A DNA stretch of 54,636 bases from Sulfobacillus benefaciens (GTDB lineage Bacteria > Bacillota > Sulfobacillia > Sulfobacillales > Sulfobacillaceae): the NCBI GenBank assembly GCA_003023695.1, contig PXYW01000016.1, positions 1,462 through 56,097 of the forward strand, given 5' to 3'. Each line of letters opens with the position of its first letter. Position 1 is the first letter of the stretch. Position numbers and translations under genes: made by a program. The notes beneath the pieces were generated by a model. The model saw only the letters and a program-made list of their open reading frames with translations. It made no database searches and was not told the origin of the DNA. This document shows, piece after piece, positions 18,801 through 26,670 of this stretch.

Positions 18801-18971
18801 AGCCGTTAGGGTTCGCTGGGCAGCGTTGGCCACTCTCCACTCTTGCCAATGCGGATCCGCCCCATAGGTCTCGCCGGTGGCGTATGTCACATCCCAGGTG
18901 GTGATAGGCTGGATCTCGATAATGGACCAAAACTTTAGCGCGTTGAGCCAATATTGGTAATGGGTGGTCAT
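15822..18971 (-). CDS. Alpha-mannosidase, glycoside hydrolase family 38
   Basis: Large cytoplasmic enzyme, 1049 residues, the usual length for bacterial GH38. Counting from ATG 18971, the metal site begins with LLGHAHIDLAWLWP (His257, His259, Asp261), the nucleophile is Asp371 in AFLPDTFGFAEGLP, and later blocks are HGDGGGGPDEDM and NSFHDILPGSSIATVY (mid-domain). C-terminal beta-sandwich domains follow. The start was set by ATGA overlap with the upstream PHP-domain gene and a CAGGAGAC site. The enzyme releases mannose from alpha-mannosides. Within this module an alpha-mannosyl glycerol- or glycerate-type compound is a reasonable substrate (inference). Confidence 0.93.
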   Translation of the reverse strand: MTTHYQYWLNALKFWSIIEIQPITTWDVTYATGETYGADPHWQEWRVANAAQRTLTAYTQAVWPNARIRFDLAGESLVRINGQSAYGVNDFHRSFEPKVASGERFKLEVDQVTTGLMGQKVSNPGITAIRWEKVDKSIERTYWDLAVLAEWMSQTELPASLVHWLQRQLDHALTPLYSLSPDAGAQGHWVNREQRPAEEEALFRHLATGREVPGLYQVEHSHLIPAIDQVSRELTLIYEQLRQKAPGGFGRILLLGHAHIDLAWLWPLPETMAKIRRTVASQRYLLDQFPQWRFGMSSPEMWQLLEEHDPQQYRDWAIRAKSGQVVPLGAFWVESDSQLVSAETIIRHLLYGLRYFERITGQRPQIAFLPDTFGFAEGLPTLLAHAGIRLFLTTKINWNDTTPFPYKHFRWIGPDGSSIQAQIFGSSPDGYNGKGSLSDLKFAWSHYAASEGGNHTVLYTLGHGDGGGGPDEDMLQRISRYHQLPLVPELSWALPDTLILPSDDTKSLPIYQGELYLQYHRGVFTSQTAVKQRFRQTPNRIAAAEAWLLESGIHDVLLNEAWRLILRNSFHDILPGSSIATVYQDFHRDLDTAEHLIEDAEDLAISRIFAPSAHADDPVNSLVVGNRSGFSAPPQLSVVSLDYAPEIFFDGKWHNGYLIHPNEYLIPLPALPPMGLVAIPMRQSNAPNQSPSLGRATEPLNLTTVNFSISISCVGIVSLRYRDQELLKDPASIIAFFQHPEQFDAWELVTPEKRGPLEWTHEPLCIVEDNPYRTVVQLRHHVEHSAIMENIVVDHRHGSLLVKISAELNDRHLTLQYRVPTNINALVATAETLWGTTTHPTVSRGPQDAAEFEWVAHRFVDVAEPHRGLALLNDGRYGHSVNRGEIRVTLVTTPLYPDPTADQHMAPVTLALMPHHQHWTDAGVMKAAHALSHPPRITVKPIARINSAIPLEGLCDNIALLAFKPAEDGSGDYIVHLGEMWGDTTDLSLGWPRQVTSVWPIDVISEKPIAAPVALESHVTPVHIKSRGFIALRAHVLPSDTCEEKNHGL

Positions 18972-20257
18972 GATTCGTCTCCTGTTTCCTGGGTGAAATA
19001 TATTGGATTTGATATGAGTATTGGCAGCCAAAATTCCCAATCTTGGCGATAACGATGAATTTCTACTCGGATAAACATTTGATCCGCAATGGAATATCGT
19101 AACTGCCAGGTGCTGTCATCAATCATGGCTTCCATTTCGACTCCACGTTGGCTAATAAGACGTATGCGATCTTGGGGCAACACCTTTTGCACTTGAATTT
19201 CTACCGTTGAGTTCTTCGATTCCGTGACTGTGTCGCCCACAATGTAGGGGCCACAATGCATGGAGAGCTCGGGTCCATACGAATCTTGGGTAATAAATAC
19301 ATGTCCGTCGTTTATTGCCGACAAGATGGACCCGGTATCTGGTGTGGGCACCCAAACCCATGTTGTGGGTTGGCCGTGATGCACTAGGGTGCTTGGTCCA
19401 TGGGTGTCACTGCCGGAGATTGCCACTAAGTGGCGTCCTTTGCAGAGTTGAGTTTGCCACCAATCTACAGCTGCTTGATTGCTGGGGCGCCAGGGCCCAT
19501 TCCATATTTCAACCCAGGTTTTCCGATCTAAGCCCCACTCCCAACTAATGCCCGGTTGGCTGGTATCAAAGGGATGATTAATCGAAACGTAGCTCCCCTG
19601 TGCTCGTACCGATGCTAGTTTCTCGTCAAAGTCGTCGTTATTCGCCACACGCCAATCGGGAAGCGGATCGGGCACGCCGAAAATATTGGCGTGTCCGTGG
19701 TAGGTTGTCCATTCCATACCGGGTACGATTATCAGTGAACTTGGCTTATGAGCCGATAGATTTTGGCTCGAAGTATTGTGGTCGGTTAACGCGACAAAGT
19801 CCAAGCCAGCCTTTGCCACGCGGTCTAAGGTTTCATCTACCGTCCAGGATCCATCGCTGTGAAGAGTGTGAACATGGAGATCCCCCTTTACCCACTGGGG
19901 ACAGAATTGCCTCCATGTAATGGTAACTTCAATGTCGAATGACTCGGGAGGCAATCGATAGAGTCCCAAAAGGATGGACCAGATTCCTTTGTTGAGAGGT
20001 CCAGGCAAATACCCATGGGTTGCCTGAAATCTACTGATGTGACAGTTGTAGCGGGCGCCACCGCTCCAACCGCGTATTCGGCTTGGATCAGCCACGCCGA
20101 AATCTACTACATAGGGTGGGGACCATGTGGGTTTTAGGTCAACAGTGAGGTCTGCCACATGATCTGGCAAGGTGAACGGCAACTCCATGATAATACCCTG
20201 ATCTTGCCGACGAATTTTTCGCGAAATCATGATGGTGTGTGCTGAACTCAACTGCAA
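18968..20257 (-). CDS. PHP-domain metal-dependent phosphoesterase (CehA/McbA-like)
   Basis: Protein of 429 residues. An N-terminal beta-domain of about 130 residues precedes a PHP domain with all expected ligands in order: GDLHVHTLHSDGSW, ALTDHNT, GMEWTTYHGHANIFG, NHPFD and SGSDTHG. The C-terminal part looks like a carbohydrate-binding type beta-sandwich. Such proteins hydrolyse phosphoesters with two or three metals. The TTG start at 20257 is supported by GGGAGG about 10 bases upstream; internal ATGs lack such a site. It is coupled (4-base overlap) to the GH38 mannosidase, suggesting that it cleaves a phosphodiester or phosphomonoester on the same glycan. Confidence 0.88.
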   Translation of the reverse strand: MQLSSAHTIMISRKIRRQDQGIIMELPFTLPDHVADLTVDLKPTWSPPYVVDFGVADPSRIRGWSGGARYNCHISRFQATHGYLPGPLNKGIWSILLGLYRLPPESFDIEVTITWRQFCPQWVKGDLHVHTLHSDGSWTVDETLDRVAKAGLDFVALTDHNTSSQNLSAHKPSSLIIVPGMEWTTYHGHANIFGVPDPLPDWRVANNDDFDEKLASVRAQGSYVSINHPFDTSQPGISWEWGLDRKTWVEIWNGPWRPSNQAAVDWWQTQLCKGRHLVAISGSDTHGPSTLVHHGQPTTWVWVPTPDTGSILSAINDGHVFITQDSYGPELSMHCGPYIVGDTVTESKNSTVEIQVQKVLPQDRIRLISQRGVEMEAMIDDSTWQLRYSIADQMFIRVEIHRYRQDWEFWLPILISNPIYFTQETGDES

Positions 20258-20389
20258 CGAGCAAAACCTCCCACTAATCCACCGTCTCTGTTTATTTTAC
20301 ACTTCGATCCCGTCTCCGTTTTGTTAAGCAAAAATGTTCTCCCGGGTGCCGTATGTGCAGGAAATCTTTCTGGGAAATCCCGTATCCAC

Positions 20390-21981
20390 CTATTCTGGAG
20401 ACTGCCGCATTGCTAGCACCTGTGGGAGATAGCAGGCGTTTTGGCATTGCAAAATTTGTTGGTGCATTTCCGCAGAACTCCAATCGAAAAGAGGACGCAT
20501 GGTCTCCGCGACTCGGTTAATCAAGAGTGCCACGGTATTTGGGGAAAGACCGGCTAACCAGGCCATACCGGTACGGCGAATGACAAAGTCGGCAACGGTT
20601 TGTACCTGCTCTTTCATCACACTCCAAGAAATTTCAGCATGCAGGACTGGTGCTGAGTCTACCACGCGGTCAAATCCATCAGGGATTTGGTTAGCCCAGA
20701 CCGCAAGATTTTTTAAAGCGATGCCGTAGCGTTGCAATAGCGATTCGATGAGGGTTTGATCCAATCCCGTACTTTCGACCAACTGTTGGTGCCATATATG
20801 CATTTGATCTTGTGCCGGAGCGGAGATTATCGCCTCGACTGCAGGAACCGTGGCCGGCGGATCTAATCGTTGCAGAACGGTTCGAGTCACATTTTGAGCG
20901 GTGGCACGAAAGCCAGTAAACTTTCCCCCTAACACCGTAATTAGGGAGCCTTCTGAGGTGATGAGATCCCGACGGGAGAGGCGATCAGTGTGGGTGTTGG
21001 CATCGTCGGCAATCAGGGGACGCAGACCGGACCAGGCTGCGATGATGTCTCGCGTTTGTAGCCGTGTTTGAGGGAAAATTCGGTTGACAATGGTTAACAG
21101 GTATTTGACATCGGACATAGGAAGGGATGGGCAGTTGATGTCACCCGAATCTGGGCAGTCGGTAGTTCCGACATAGGTAATCGAGCCCTGGGGTACGGCA
21201 AAAACGTTGGCGCCGTCCTCTGTGGGCAGAATGGTAAGGTGTGATAAGGGAAGCCTTTCGTGGGGAAACACCAAGTGAATGCCGCGACTTCTCACCAAAG
21301 GATGCCGGGAATCCATTTGATCGGCCCAAGGACCAGCCGCGTTAATGATCAACCGCGTTGTTACGGCATAGGATTTTTGGCTGCGGTTATCGACGACTTC
21401 TATGTCGACAGGAGAAGATCGGCATCTTTTGGTGAGTTCCTGTGGATCTGTCACGGTGGTATAATTTACCGTGATAGCCCCCAAAGATTCTGCGGTCTCG
21501 ATTACGCTCCATACAATCCGCGCGTCATGACCCCAATATTCCCAATAGCTAACGCCTCCGGTCAATGCCTCGGGTTCGATGCCAGGGGCGTGCGCCATCA
21601 CTAGGTTCGGTGTGAGTCGGTGGTGCCTATAGTGGCTGGCGGTGTGGCTCAAGCGGTCATAGTACCAGAGAGCCCAAGGCAGCGTGGCCATGGAATAGGG
21701 GCTCCAGCGATAGACTGGAATGGTGGTTGACAACGGGCGAATGAGATGGGGCATCAAAGTGGCTAAACGGGTGCGTTCTCGTGATACCTCCCGCACCAAG
21801 GAAAATTCACCATGCGGCAAATACCGCAGGCCGCCATGAATGAGTTTCGAGGAACGCGATGAGGTACCTGAGGCAAAGTCGTTCTGTTCTACCAATGCGA
21901 CCTTAAAACCGTAACGGCTGAGTTGATTAGCACGTCGAATGTGCTGGAACTAAGCTGGGAAAAACGCTGCTCGCGGGTCAT
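20390..21981 (-). pseudogene. glpD: FAD-dependent glycerol-3-phosphate dehydrogenase, GlpD type, broken at the FAD motif
   Basis: From TTG 21895 the frame encodes 501 residues of a GlpD-like dehydrogenase (NDFASGTSSRSSKLIHGGLR, later GGKFTGFR and the C-terminal helical domain), but the obligatory N-terminal GxGxxG FAD-binding strand is missing. The original start is visible at ATG 21981, overlapping the upstream stop by 4 bases: MTREQRFSQLSSSTFDVLI, after which the frame is lost. The other frame resumes as RRANQLSRYGFKVALVEQ. Between FDVLI and RRAN the family has IGGGITGxGIA. Both halves share one copy of a 13-base sequence at 21925-21937, so a recombination deletion of about 46 bases is inferred. 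A sequencing or assembly collapse is the alternative. Confidence 0.85.
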
Positions 21982-23372
21982 CGTGGCCATAAGGCACCCC
22001 GATTGAAAATGTCGTGTGGATCAAAGACGCGCCGTACTTGTTCTAATAACACCAATTCGGACGCACGCTCTTGGGCCAACCAGGGTTGTCGTATTCGCCC
22101 TATGCCGTGATGATGAGATATCGATCCGCCTGCATTGCGGGTGGAATCCATGACCGCTTGCCAGATCTCCCGGTATAGGGATGGGGCGTCTTCTGGTGAT
22201 GCGGGCCGAGCAATAAAGGTAAAATATAAATTGGCTCCATCGCTATAGACATGAGAAGAGTGACCGGTAATCGCCAAGAGTCCTGGTATTAGACTAGCGC
22301 CCTGCATCACTTGTTGGTAAATCTCTTTTAATCCAGCCCAGGTACCCGATACCTCAATAGTGTCGACCACAAAGCCTTGCTGTAATAGAGGACCCCAGGC
22401 AGAAACATCATTACGGGCAGCGAGCCAGCGCTCCACAATGCTGTTATCCAATGCCTGGCCACGGGATAAAGCCAGGTCCTGGGCGACTTCTAGACCAACG
22501 CGTACCATTTCGGGAGCGCCTTGGAACAATGCGATCATCACGGCGCCACCAACTTGCGCAAAAGTACGTGCTGACTCAGCCTCGTCATATAGACGCAACG
22601 CGGAGGGCAAGAGTCCCGCCTGAATCCACGTTTGCATGACATCCAATCCCGTGGCAAACGTGGGGAAAGACCATGCCAAGCCTTCTTCAGCGGCAGGAAC
22701 CGGCCATATCTTTAAGGTCACTTCGCTGATAATGCCTAAGGTTCCTTCGGACCCAATAAATAGTGGCAGGAGCTCTGGGCCAGCAGAACGCCTGGGAGAT
22801 AGATGCCCCACAGTATAAAGATCGCCCGTTCCCGTTACCACTTGCAACTGTCGCACCATGTCTTCAATCCCGCCATACCGGGTAGAGTACTGGCCGATGC
22901 TTTTCGTTGCCACCCAGCCTCCGACTGAGGACAGGGCGATGGATTGGGGGAAGTGGCCTGTGGTAAAGCCTTGGTTGTTGAGTGCTTGTTCTAATGTCCA
23001 TCCGTTGATGCCAGACTGCACCGTGACGTGTCCGCTTATCTTGTCTAGATTAATGATTGCGTCCAAACCCGAAAGGTCCAAAATCAGGGTGTCGTCATCG
23101 GCAAATATTCCTTGCATGACCCCTGATCCTAAGCCACGCGCCATTACGTTCAGATGGCGGGCATTAGCCCAACGCACCATCTCTTGTATCTGGGAAACCT
23201 CTTTGGGGAAGGCAACGACGCCAGCCATGGGGGCTGGCAAATGGTGGTATCTGCTAAATTGTGTCAGTGCACTGCTGTCCCCGCCTTTTATGCGTAATGA
23301 ATCAGGATTGTGGGTAGCTATTGTAGAAAACTGCTTTATGAATGCAACTTTCCAGTCTTCGATCGTCGACAC
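21978..23372 (-). CDS. FAD-linked oxidase, alkyldihydroxyacetonephosphate synthase-like
   Basis: Flavoprotein of the FAD_binding_4/FAD-oxidase_C architecture, about 464 residues. The FAD-binding domain has VMARGLGSGVMQGIF and the block FPQSIALSSVGGWVATKS followed by YGGIEDMV, which is characteristic of alkyl-DHAP synthase-like proteins rather than glycolate oxidase. The C-terminal domain ends with SISHHHGIGRI, the catalytic His-rich motif. The start is uncertain: GTG 23372 is used because a minus-strand TATAAT at 23468-23463 would start transcription near 23456, leaving no leader for the TTG at 23447. No good SD is seen for either. It is coupled by ATGA to the glycerol-3-phosphate dehydrogenase gene. 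The substrate is probably a glycerol- or hydroxyacid-phosphate. Confidence 0.82.
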   Translation of the reverse strand: MSTIEDWKVAFIKQFSTIATHNPDSLRIKGGDSSALTQFSRYHHLPAPMAGVVAFPKEVSQIQEMVRWANARHLNVMARGLGSGVMQGIFADDDTLILDLSGLDAIINLDKISGHVTVQSGINGWTLEQALNNQGFTTGHFPQSIALSSVGGWVATKSIGQYSTRYGGIEDMVRQLQVVTGTGDLYTVGHLSPRRSAGPELLPLFIGSEGTLGIISEVTLKIWPVPAAEEGLAWSFPTFATGLDVMQTWIQAGLLPSALRLYDEAESARTFAQVGGAVMIALFQGAPEMVRVGLEVAQDLALSRGQALDNSIVERWLAARNDVSAWGPLLQQGFVVDTIEVSGTWAGLKEIYQQVMQGASLIPGLLAITGHSSHVYSDGANLYFTFIARPASPEDAPSLYREIWQAVMDSTRNAGGSISHHHGIGRIRQPWLAQERASELVLLEQVRRVFDPHDIFNRGALWPR

Positions 23373-23975
23373 CCTCTTTTTGCTTTTTATATTAATTGGC
23401 GATAAGAGGGTGAAATTCCTGCTTGGGTTAACATTTGTACCTAACAAAAGTTATTTAGGGAAATTATATAAATCTTTTGTGTATGCATGACTTCGAGGAT
23501 TCAGGCGGCCATTTCTGCAAAAGGCTTTCGTTTCCAATAGTGCAGTTGTTGCAGCTTGATCCCACAAAGATAAGACCTGGTGGAATGTTTCACCATGCGG
23601 GGAGATGATCGGTATCTCACCCAGTTAATCATTGAGCGACGGCTTAGATTGAACATGTTCTAGGCGCCCACGGACGAAGCGGGTCGCCCGTCTGGCGGCA
23701 CTACGTGCTACAGCTGCTGAGCAAGGCAACAGTAGTCCATTATGTAGAATTCTAGCAAAACGCTCTCCATCATACACGGCATGCCTTCCAAGAATGGCGG
23801 AGCGTGCCAGAACCCCGCCTGTTTTTGATCATACTCACGATCTGCGGGTAAACAAAAGATTCGCTTTATCCTGCGCCGTCGGTTTAACTCGGCGCACAAT
23901 TGCTCCGCAGTCTCTGTTCGAAATGCCACTGCGCAAAAAGCTCCATAAAAAAGTACGTGGCTTCTAATGAAATGG
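23373..23975. other. Gene-poor stretch without recognised content
   Basis: Apart from the promoter region of the flavoprotein gene I see no recognisable coding sequence. A 73-codon minus-strand frame (23708-23929) has no clear start signal and no recognised motif. Confidence 0.5.
23463..23468 (-). promoter_or_regulatory. Candidate -10 element of the flavoprotein/mannosidase module
   Basis: A minus-strand TATAAT lies in AT-rich sequence about 95 bases before the proposed GTG. No convincing -35 hexamer is seen. It could drive the whole module from the flavoprotein gene to the small conserved gene. Confidence 0.4.
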
Positions 23976-23977
23976 TT

Positions 23978-23986
23978 TGCTATAAT
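23978..23986 (+). promoter_or_regulatory. Extended -10 promoter of the MFS leader transcript
   Basis: TGCTATAAT is an extended -10 element. Transcription would begin near 23993, giving a leader of about 230 bases before the MFS start at 24226. The -35 region is weak, as is usual with extended -10 promoters. Confidence 0.6.
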
Positions 23987-24011
23987 TCATTTCAATTGCA
24001 TTCTCGTTGAA

Positions 24012-24145
24012 AGGAGGCCTATGTCATGGTGATATTGATGGGAAATATTTCCTTTCCTTATGACCAAGGACATGTCTTAGAGCCAGCCCAGGGGGCATTG
24101 CGCCCTTTTCCGGGTTTGGGCTCGTCAGACCGTAGAAGGCCTCCT
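24012..24145 (+). promoter_or_regulatory. Leader RNA pairing that can hide the leader-ORF ribosome binding site
   Basis: The ribosome binding site of the leader ORF (AGGAGGCCT, 24012-24020) is perfectly complementary over 9 bases to AGGCCTCCT at 24137-24145. A smaller stem AGCCCA/TGGGCT (24085-24090 with 24117-24122) lies between them. A ribosome moving through the leader ORF would break the long-range pairing. This is the arrangement of a translation-sensing attenuator. Confidence 0.6.
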
Positions 24146-24163
24146 CGCATTTTCATGCGATAG
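24026..24163 (+). CDS. Leader peptide (45 codons) upstream of the MFS efflux gene
   Basis: The frame starts at ATG 24026, 8 bases after AAGGAGG, and ends with TAG at 24161-24163, 11 bases before the 5' arm of an intrinsic terminator. The peptide ends in an arginine/proline-rich stretch (SSDRRRPPRIFMR), the sort of sequence on which ribosomes pause. An overlapping 3-codon ORF (ATG 24021) uses the same site at poorer distance. Known analogues are leader peptides of antibiotic-resistance genes in Firmicutes. The regulatory role here is inferred from position and structure. Confidence 0.55.
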   Translation: MVILMGNISFPYDQGHVLEPAQGALRPFPGLGSSDRRRPPRIFMR

Positions 24164-24174
24164 CCCCTCTTCGG

Positions 24175-24210
24175 AATCTCGGGCAGCCTTCACCCGAGAT
24201 TTTTTCTTTT
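24175..24210 (+). terminator. Intrinsic terminator in the leader of the MFS gene (attenuator)
   Basis: A perfect 9-base stem (AATCTCGGG at 24175-24183, CCCGAGATT at 24193-24201) with a 9-base loop is followed by TTTTCTTTT. It ends 16 bases before the GTG start of the MFS gene, so it must be overcome for the gene to be expressed from the upstream promoter. A ribosome at the leader stop codon would cover the 5' arm. Confidence 0.85.
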
Positions 24211-24225
24211 GGGGGGAGACTTATC

Positions 24226-25422
24226 GTGTCACATCGGACAACCAAACCACTGATTGCCTTTTACTGCTTTACCGGTCTTTGGTCTTTCAATGCTACCAGT
24301 GGCCTTTGGATTCTATACTTAATTCACTGCCATTGGTCTCTGTTTCAAGTGGGTATTGCCGAAGCAGGATTTCACCTCGTGTCGTTCGTCTCTGAATTGC
24401 CAACCGGAGCATTTGCTGATCGCTTCGGTCGGCGTCGGAGCCTCGTGATTGGCTTACTGATTGGATCCACTACCTCTGCCATGACGTTTGCACTGGCACC
24501 CCACTTTACTGCCCTGGGAATGCTTAGTATATCTCTCGGAGCGCTCAGTTGGACGTTTATTGGCGGCGCAGATCAGGCATTGCTGTATGGTTTGACCGGA
24601 TCGCAACGAAGTTATGCGCAGATTTATGGGCGGGTAGCGGCACTGTCATTGAGCGCAACCGCCCTCGCCATTGTTGCCGGGGGATTTCTTGTGAGTCACG
24701 GTGGCTGGATTTGGCCTTATCTCCTGACCGTCGCCACCAACCTCCTGGCGGTGATACCAGTACTGTGGATACCCAAAGCGACTTCAGAGGGGTGTGATTC
24801 TCAAGAAAGCGTACTGAAAACGATACAGCAGGCGGGACGTGTTGTGAGTCAGGACGCCAGACTGCTGTTGCTGGCGGCGGTTGGGGCAGTTGTATCCACT
24901 CTCAGCACGATCAATAACTTGTACGCCCAGGCGACGCTGCAGCATAAAGGAATTTCGTTAACCATGATTGACGTGCTGATTGCTCTAGGCACAGGGATCG
25001 CGGCATCTGGCAGCGTTGTCGGCGGACACTTAGCTTACCGGCGGCGTCGTCAACGTTTTGGTTCAGGGTTAATCGTCTATGGTTTGGCGATGGGTGCCAT
25101 TGGCATCTTTCCGGTGACGGAAGCCGTGTCCGGGTACTTGCTGGGCAATGGTATCGATGGAGCAATCGATCCAATCTATGAAGCGGAGTTGAACGAGAAG
25201 GTGCCAGAAGAATATCGCGCAACTATCCTGTCGTTGCCGCGAGCCGGTTTCAGTTTAGGTATGGTGATCTTTTTTCCTCTTGCCGGTTGGCTAATGGGAC
25301 ACGGATTGTGGGTTAGGGTGTATGGCACCATGGGCATGGCATTGTTGTTAATCGGGATAGCGGTGCTGCTTGGCCGCCAACGAGAACAGCACATACACAC
25401 CAACACGATGTTTAGAAAGTAA
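24226..25422 (+). CDS. MFS efflux transporter
   Basis: Twelve-helix major facilitator of 398 residues with the motif A loop GAFADRFGRRRSLVIG after helix 2. The overall pattern resembles drug-exporter-like MFS proteins (FVSELPTGAFADR). The start is GTG 24226 with GGGGGGAG 7 bases upstream. It follows directly on an intrinsic terminator and leader peptide, an organisation known for inducible ribosome-targeting antibiotic resistance. Export of such a compound is therefore the favoured, but unproven, role. Confidence 0.88.
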   Translation: MSHRTTKPLIAFYCFTGLWSFNATSGLWILYLIHCHWSLFQVGIAEAGFHLVSFVSELPTGAFADRFGRRRSLVIGLLIGSTTSAMTFALAPHFTALGMLSISLGALSWTFIGGADQALLYGLTGSQRSYAQIYGRVAALSLSATALAIVAGGFLVSHGGWIWPYLLTVATNLLAVIPVLWIPKATSEGCDSQESVLKTIQQAGRVVSQDARLLLLAAVGAVVSTLSTINNLYAQATLQHKGISLTMIDVLIALGTGIAASGSVVGGHLAYRRRRQRFGSGLIVYGLAMGAIGIFPVTEAVSGYLLGNGIDGAIDPIYEAELNEKVPEEYRATILSLPRAGFSLGMVIFFPLAGWLMGHGLWVRVYGTMGMALLLIGIAVLLGRQREQHIHTNTMFRK

Positions 25423-25841
25423 CGCATGCGGATGCTACAACTGGCGTCAGTGGCACTAGGATCACTGTTGATGCTAGTGCCACTACGTAATGATGGGGAG
25501 GGACTCCATCACCTGGACTGGGGGCTTTTTTGTTATCACAACATCCTCTATCGGGGCGGAAAAATCTAAAATTTACTGAAAATGCCAACAGTCAAGCCAT
25601 TCCCAACGATTTGTAACCAATCTCTATCTGAATTGACGTCTACCTCTTGGGATGCTTGGCGGGCTAGATCGAGGGAAGTGTTCCGTCCGAAATCTCCTTG
25701 CGATGCATGATCGTGGCAAGCGATTCACGCGTCCGTATTGAGTATCAGGAGGAACACGGAATTTCGTTCCACGGAAATGGATGAAAAGCAGTCTATAATG
25801 AGATGATGTGGTTTAACCTTTGTGAAAGTGAGTGATTTACA
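25423..25841. other. Intergenic stretch with an 11-bp inverted repeat
   Basis: AGTGGCACTAG (25449-25459) and CTAGTGCCACT (25474-25484) form a perfect 11-bp stem with a 14-base loop just after the MFS stop, and a T-run follows only at 25530-25535. It may act in termination. A plus-strand TATAAT at 25794-25799 lies before the next gene. Nothing else is recognised. Confidence 0.5.
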
Positions 25842-26390
25842 ATGGAAGTTCCCTTGCTCACCATGACACAGGATGGCAGTGTGGGGGCAGACGCTCGGCG
25901 GCTCGCAGAAGAAACTTTTGGGTTGATTTATTGGACCAACACGAAACTTGGGGACATTGCCGATCTTATGTCTGACCAACATCCTTGGTTTCTTGTGTTT
26001 CAACAACGTCTCTTCCAATGTGGCCACGATATCCATCTGGCTACCGCGGGCATTACAGCCAAGGATGTGTCTGCTATGCGCTCCATACGACACCACTACG
26101 AACAATCCATACCGTCTTTGCACAATTTTATCTTGCCTGGCGGGGTAAGCACTGCGACCCGCCTGCAAGAAGCTGCGGCTATTCTCATGCAAAGTCGTCG
26201 GTTATTTGGCCGACTGTCGCGGCTTATTCCAGTGAATGGGCACATTGCGGAATTTCTTGATGAGGCATCGTCTGCATGCTTTTGTGTGGCGCGCGTGTTA
26301 AACTATCGTGCCGGGTATCGCGAAATTCCGTGGAACCCCAATGCCCAGTGGCCCCCAGTTGAAACATTGTTTCAGACGTCTAATCCTTAG
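25842..26390 (+). CDS. Diverged PduO-type cobalamin adenosyltransferase-like protein
   Basis: 182 residues, the length of the PduO/MMAB family. The C-terminal half aligns clearly with the family: LQ/FQ..LF..G.DI (QRLFQCGHDIHLA), SLHNFILPGGVSTATRLQEA, a following SRRLFGRL helix and a last helix ASSACFCVARVLNYRAGY. The N-terminus has LTMTQDGSVGA where active enzymes have a YTRTGDxGxT nucleotide loop, and the VDELN region reads YWTNTKLG, so key ATP-binding residues are replaced. Catalytic activity is therefore doubtful; it may bind corrinoid or act as a chaperone. No B12-dependent enzyme is adjacent. Confidence 0.65.
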   Translation: MEVPLLTMTQDGSVGADARRLAEETFGLIYWTNTKLGDIADLMSDQHPWFLVFQQRLFQCGHDIHLATAGITAKDVSAMRSIRHHYEQSIPSLHNFILPGGVSTATRLQEAAAILMQSRRLFGRLSRLIPVNGHIAEFLDEASSACFCVARVLNYRAGYREIPWNPNAQWPPVETLFQTSNP

Positions 26391-26670
26391 GTTTAGACTG
26401 TTGATGAGCCATTGATTAGTCCACAAGTTTGGTACATCCTGGCTACGTTGAGGTGTCTGAAAGCATGTCTAGCGCGCGTTGTCAGTGTCGTGCTGTCAGC
26501 CGCTGTGGAGTTTGGCATGAATGGCTGCCATAGAACTGCTCCGACATGCCCGCGCGTCGCATGGAAACTGAGTGCTAGGTAGCTTTTCCAGTGGAACAGG
26601 TTGCTATATTGGCGAGCATGAAATAATCACCGCTACTATCCGGGATGAACCTGAACCTATTATCATAGTG

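Noticed and set aside
23708..23929. 73-codon minus-strand frame in a gene-poor region
   Set aside because: No convincing start signal, no motif, unusual composition; not enough support.
25449..25484. 11-bp inverted repeat as an intrinsic terminator
   Set aside because: No T-run follows directly; recorded only as a hairpin in the intergenic stretch.
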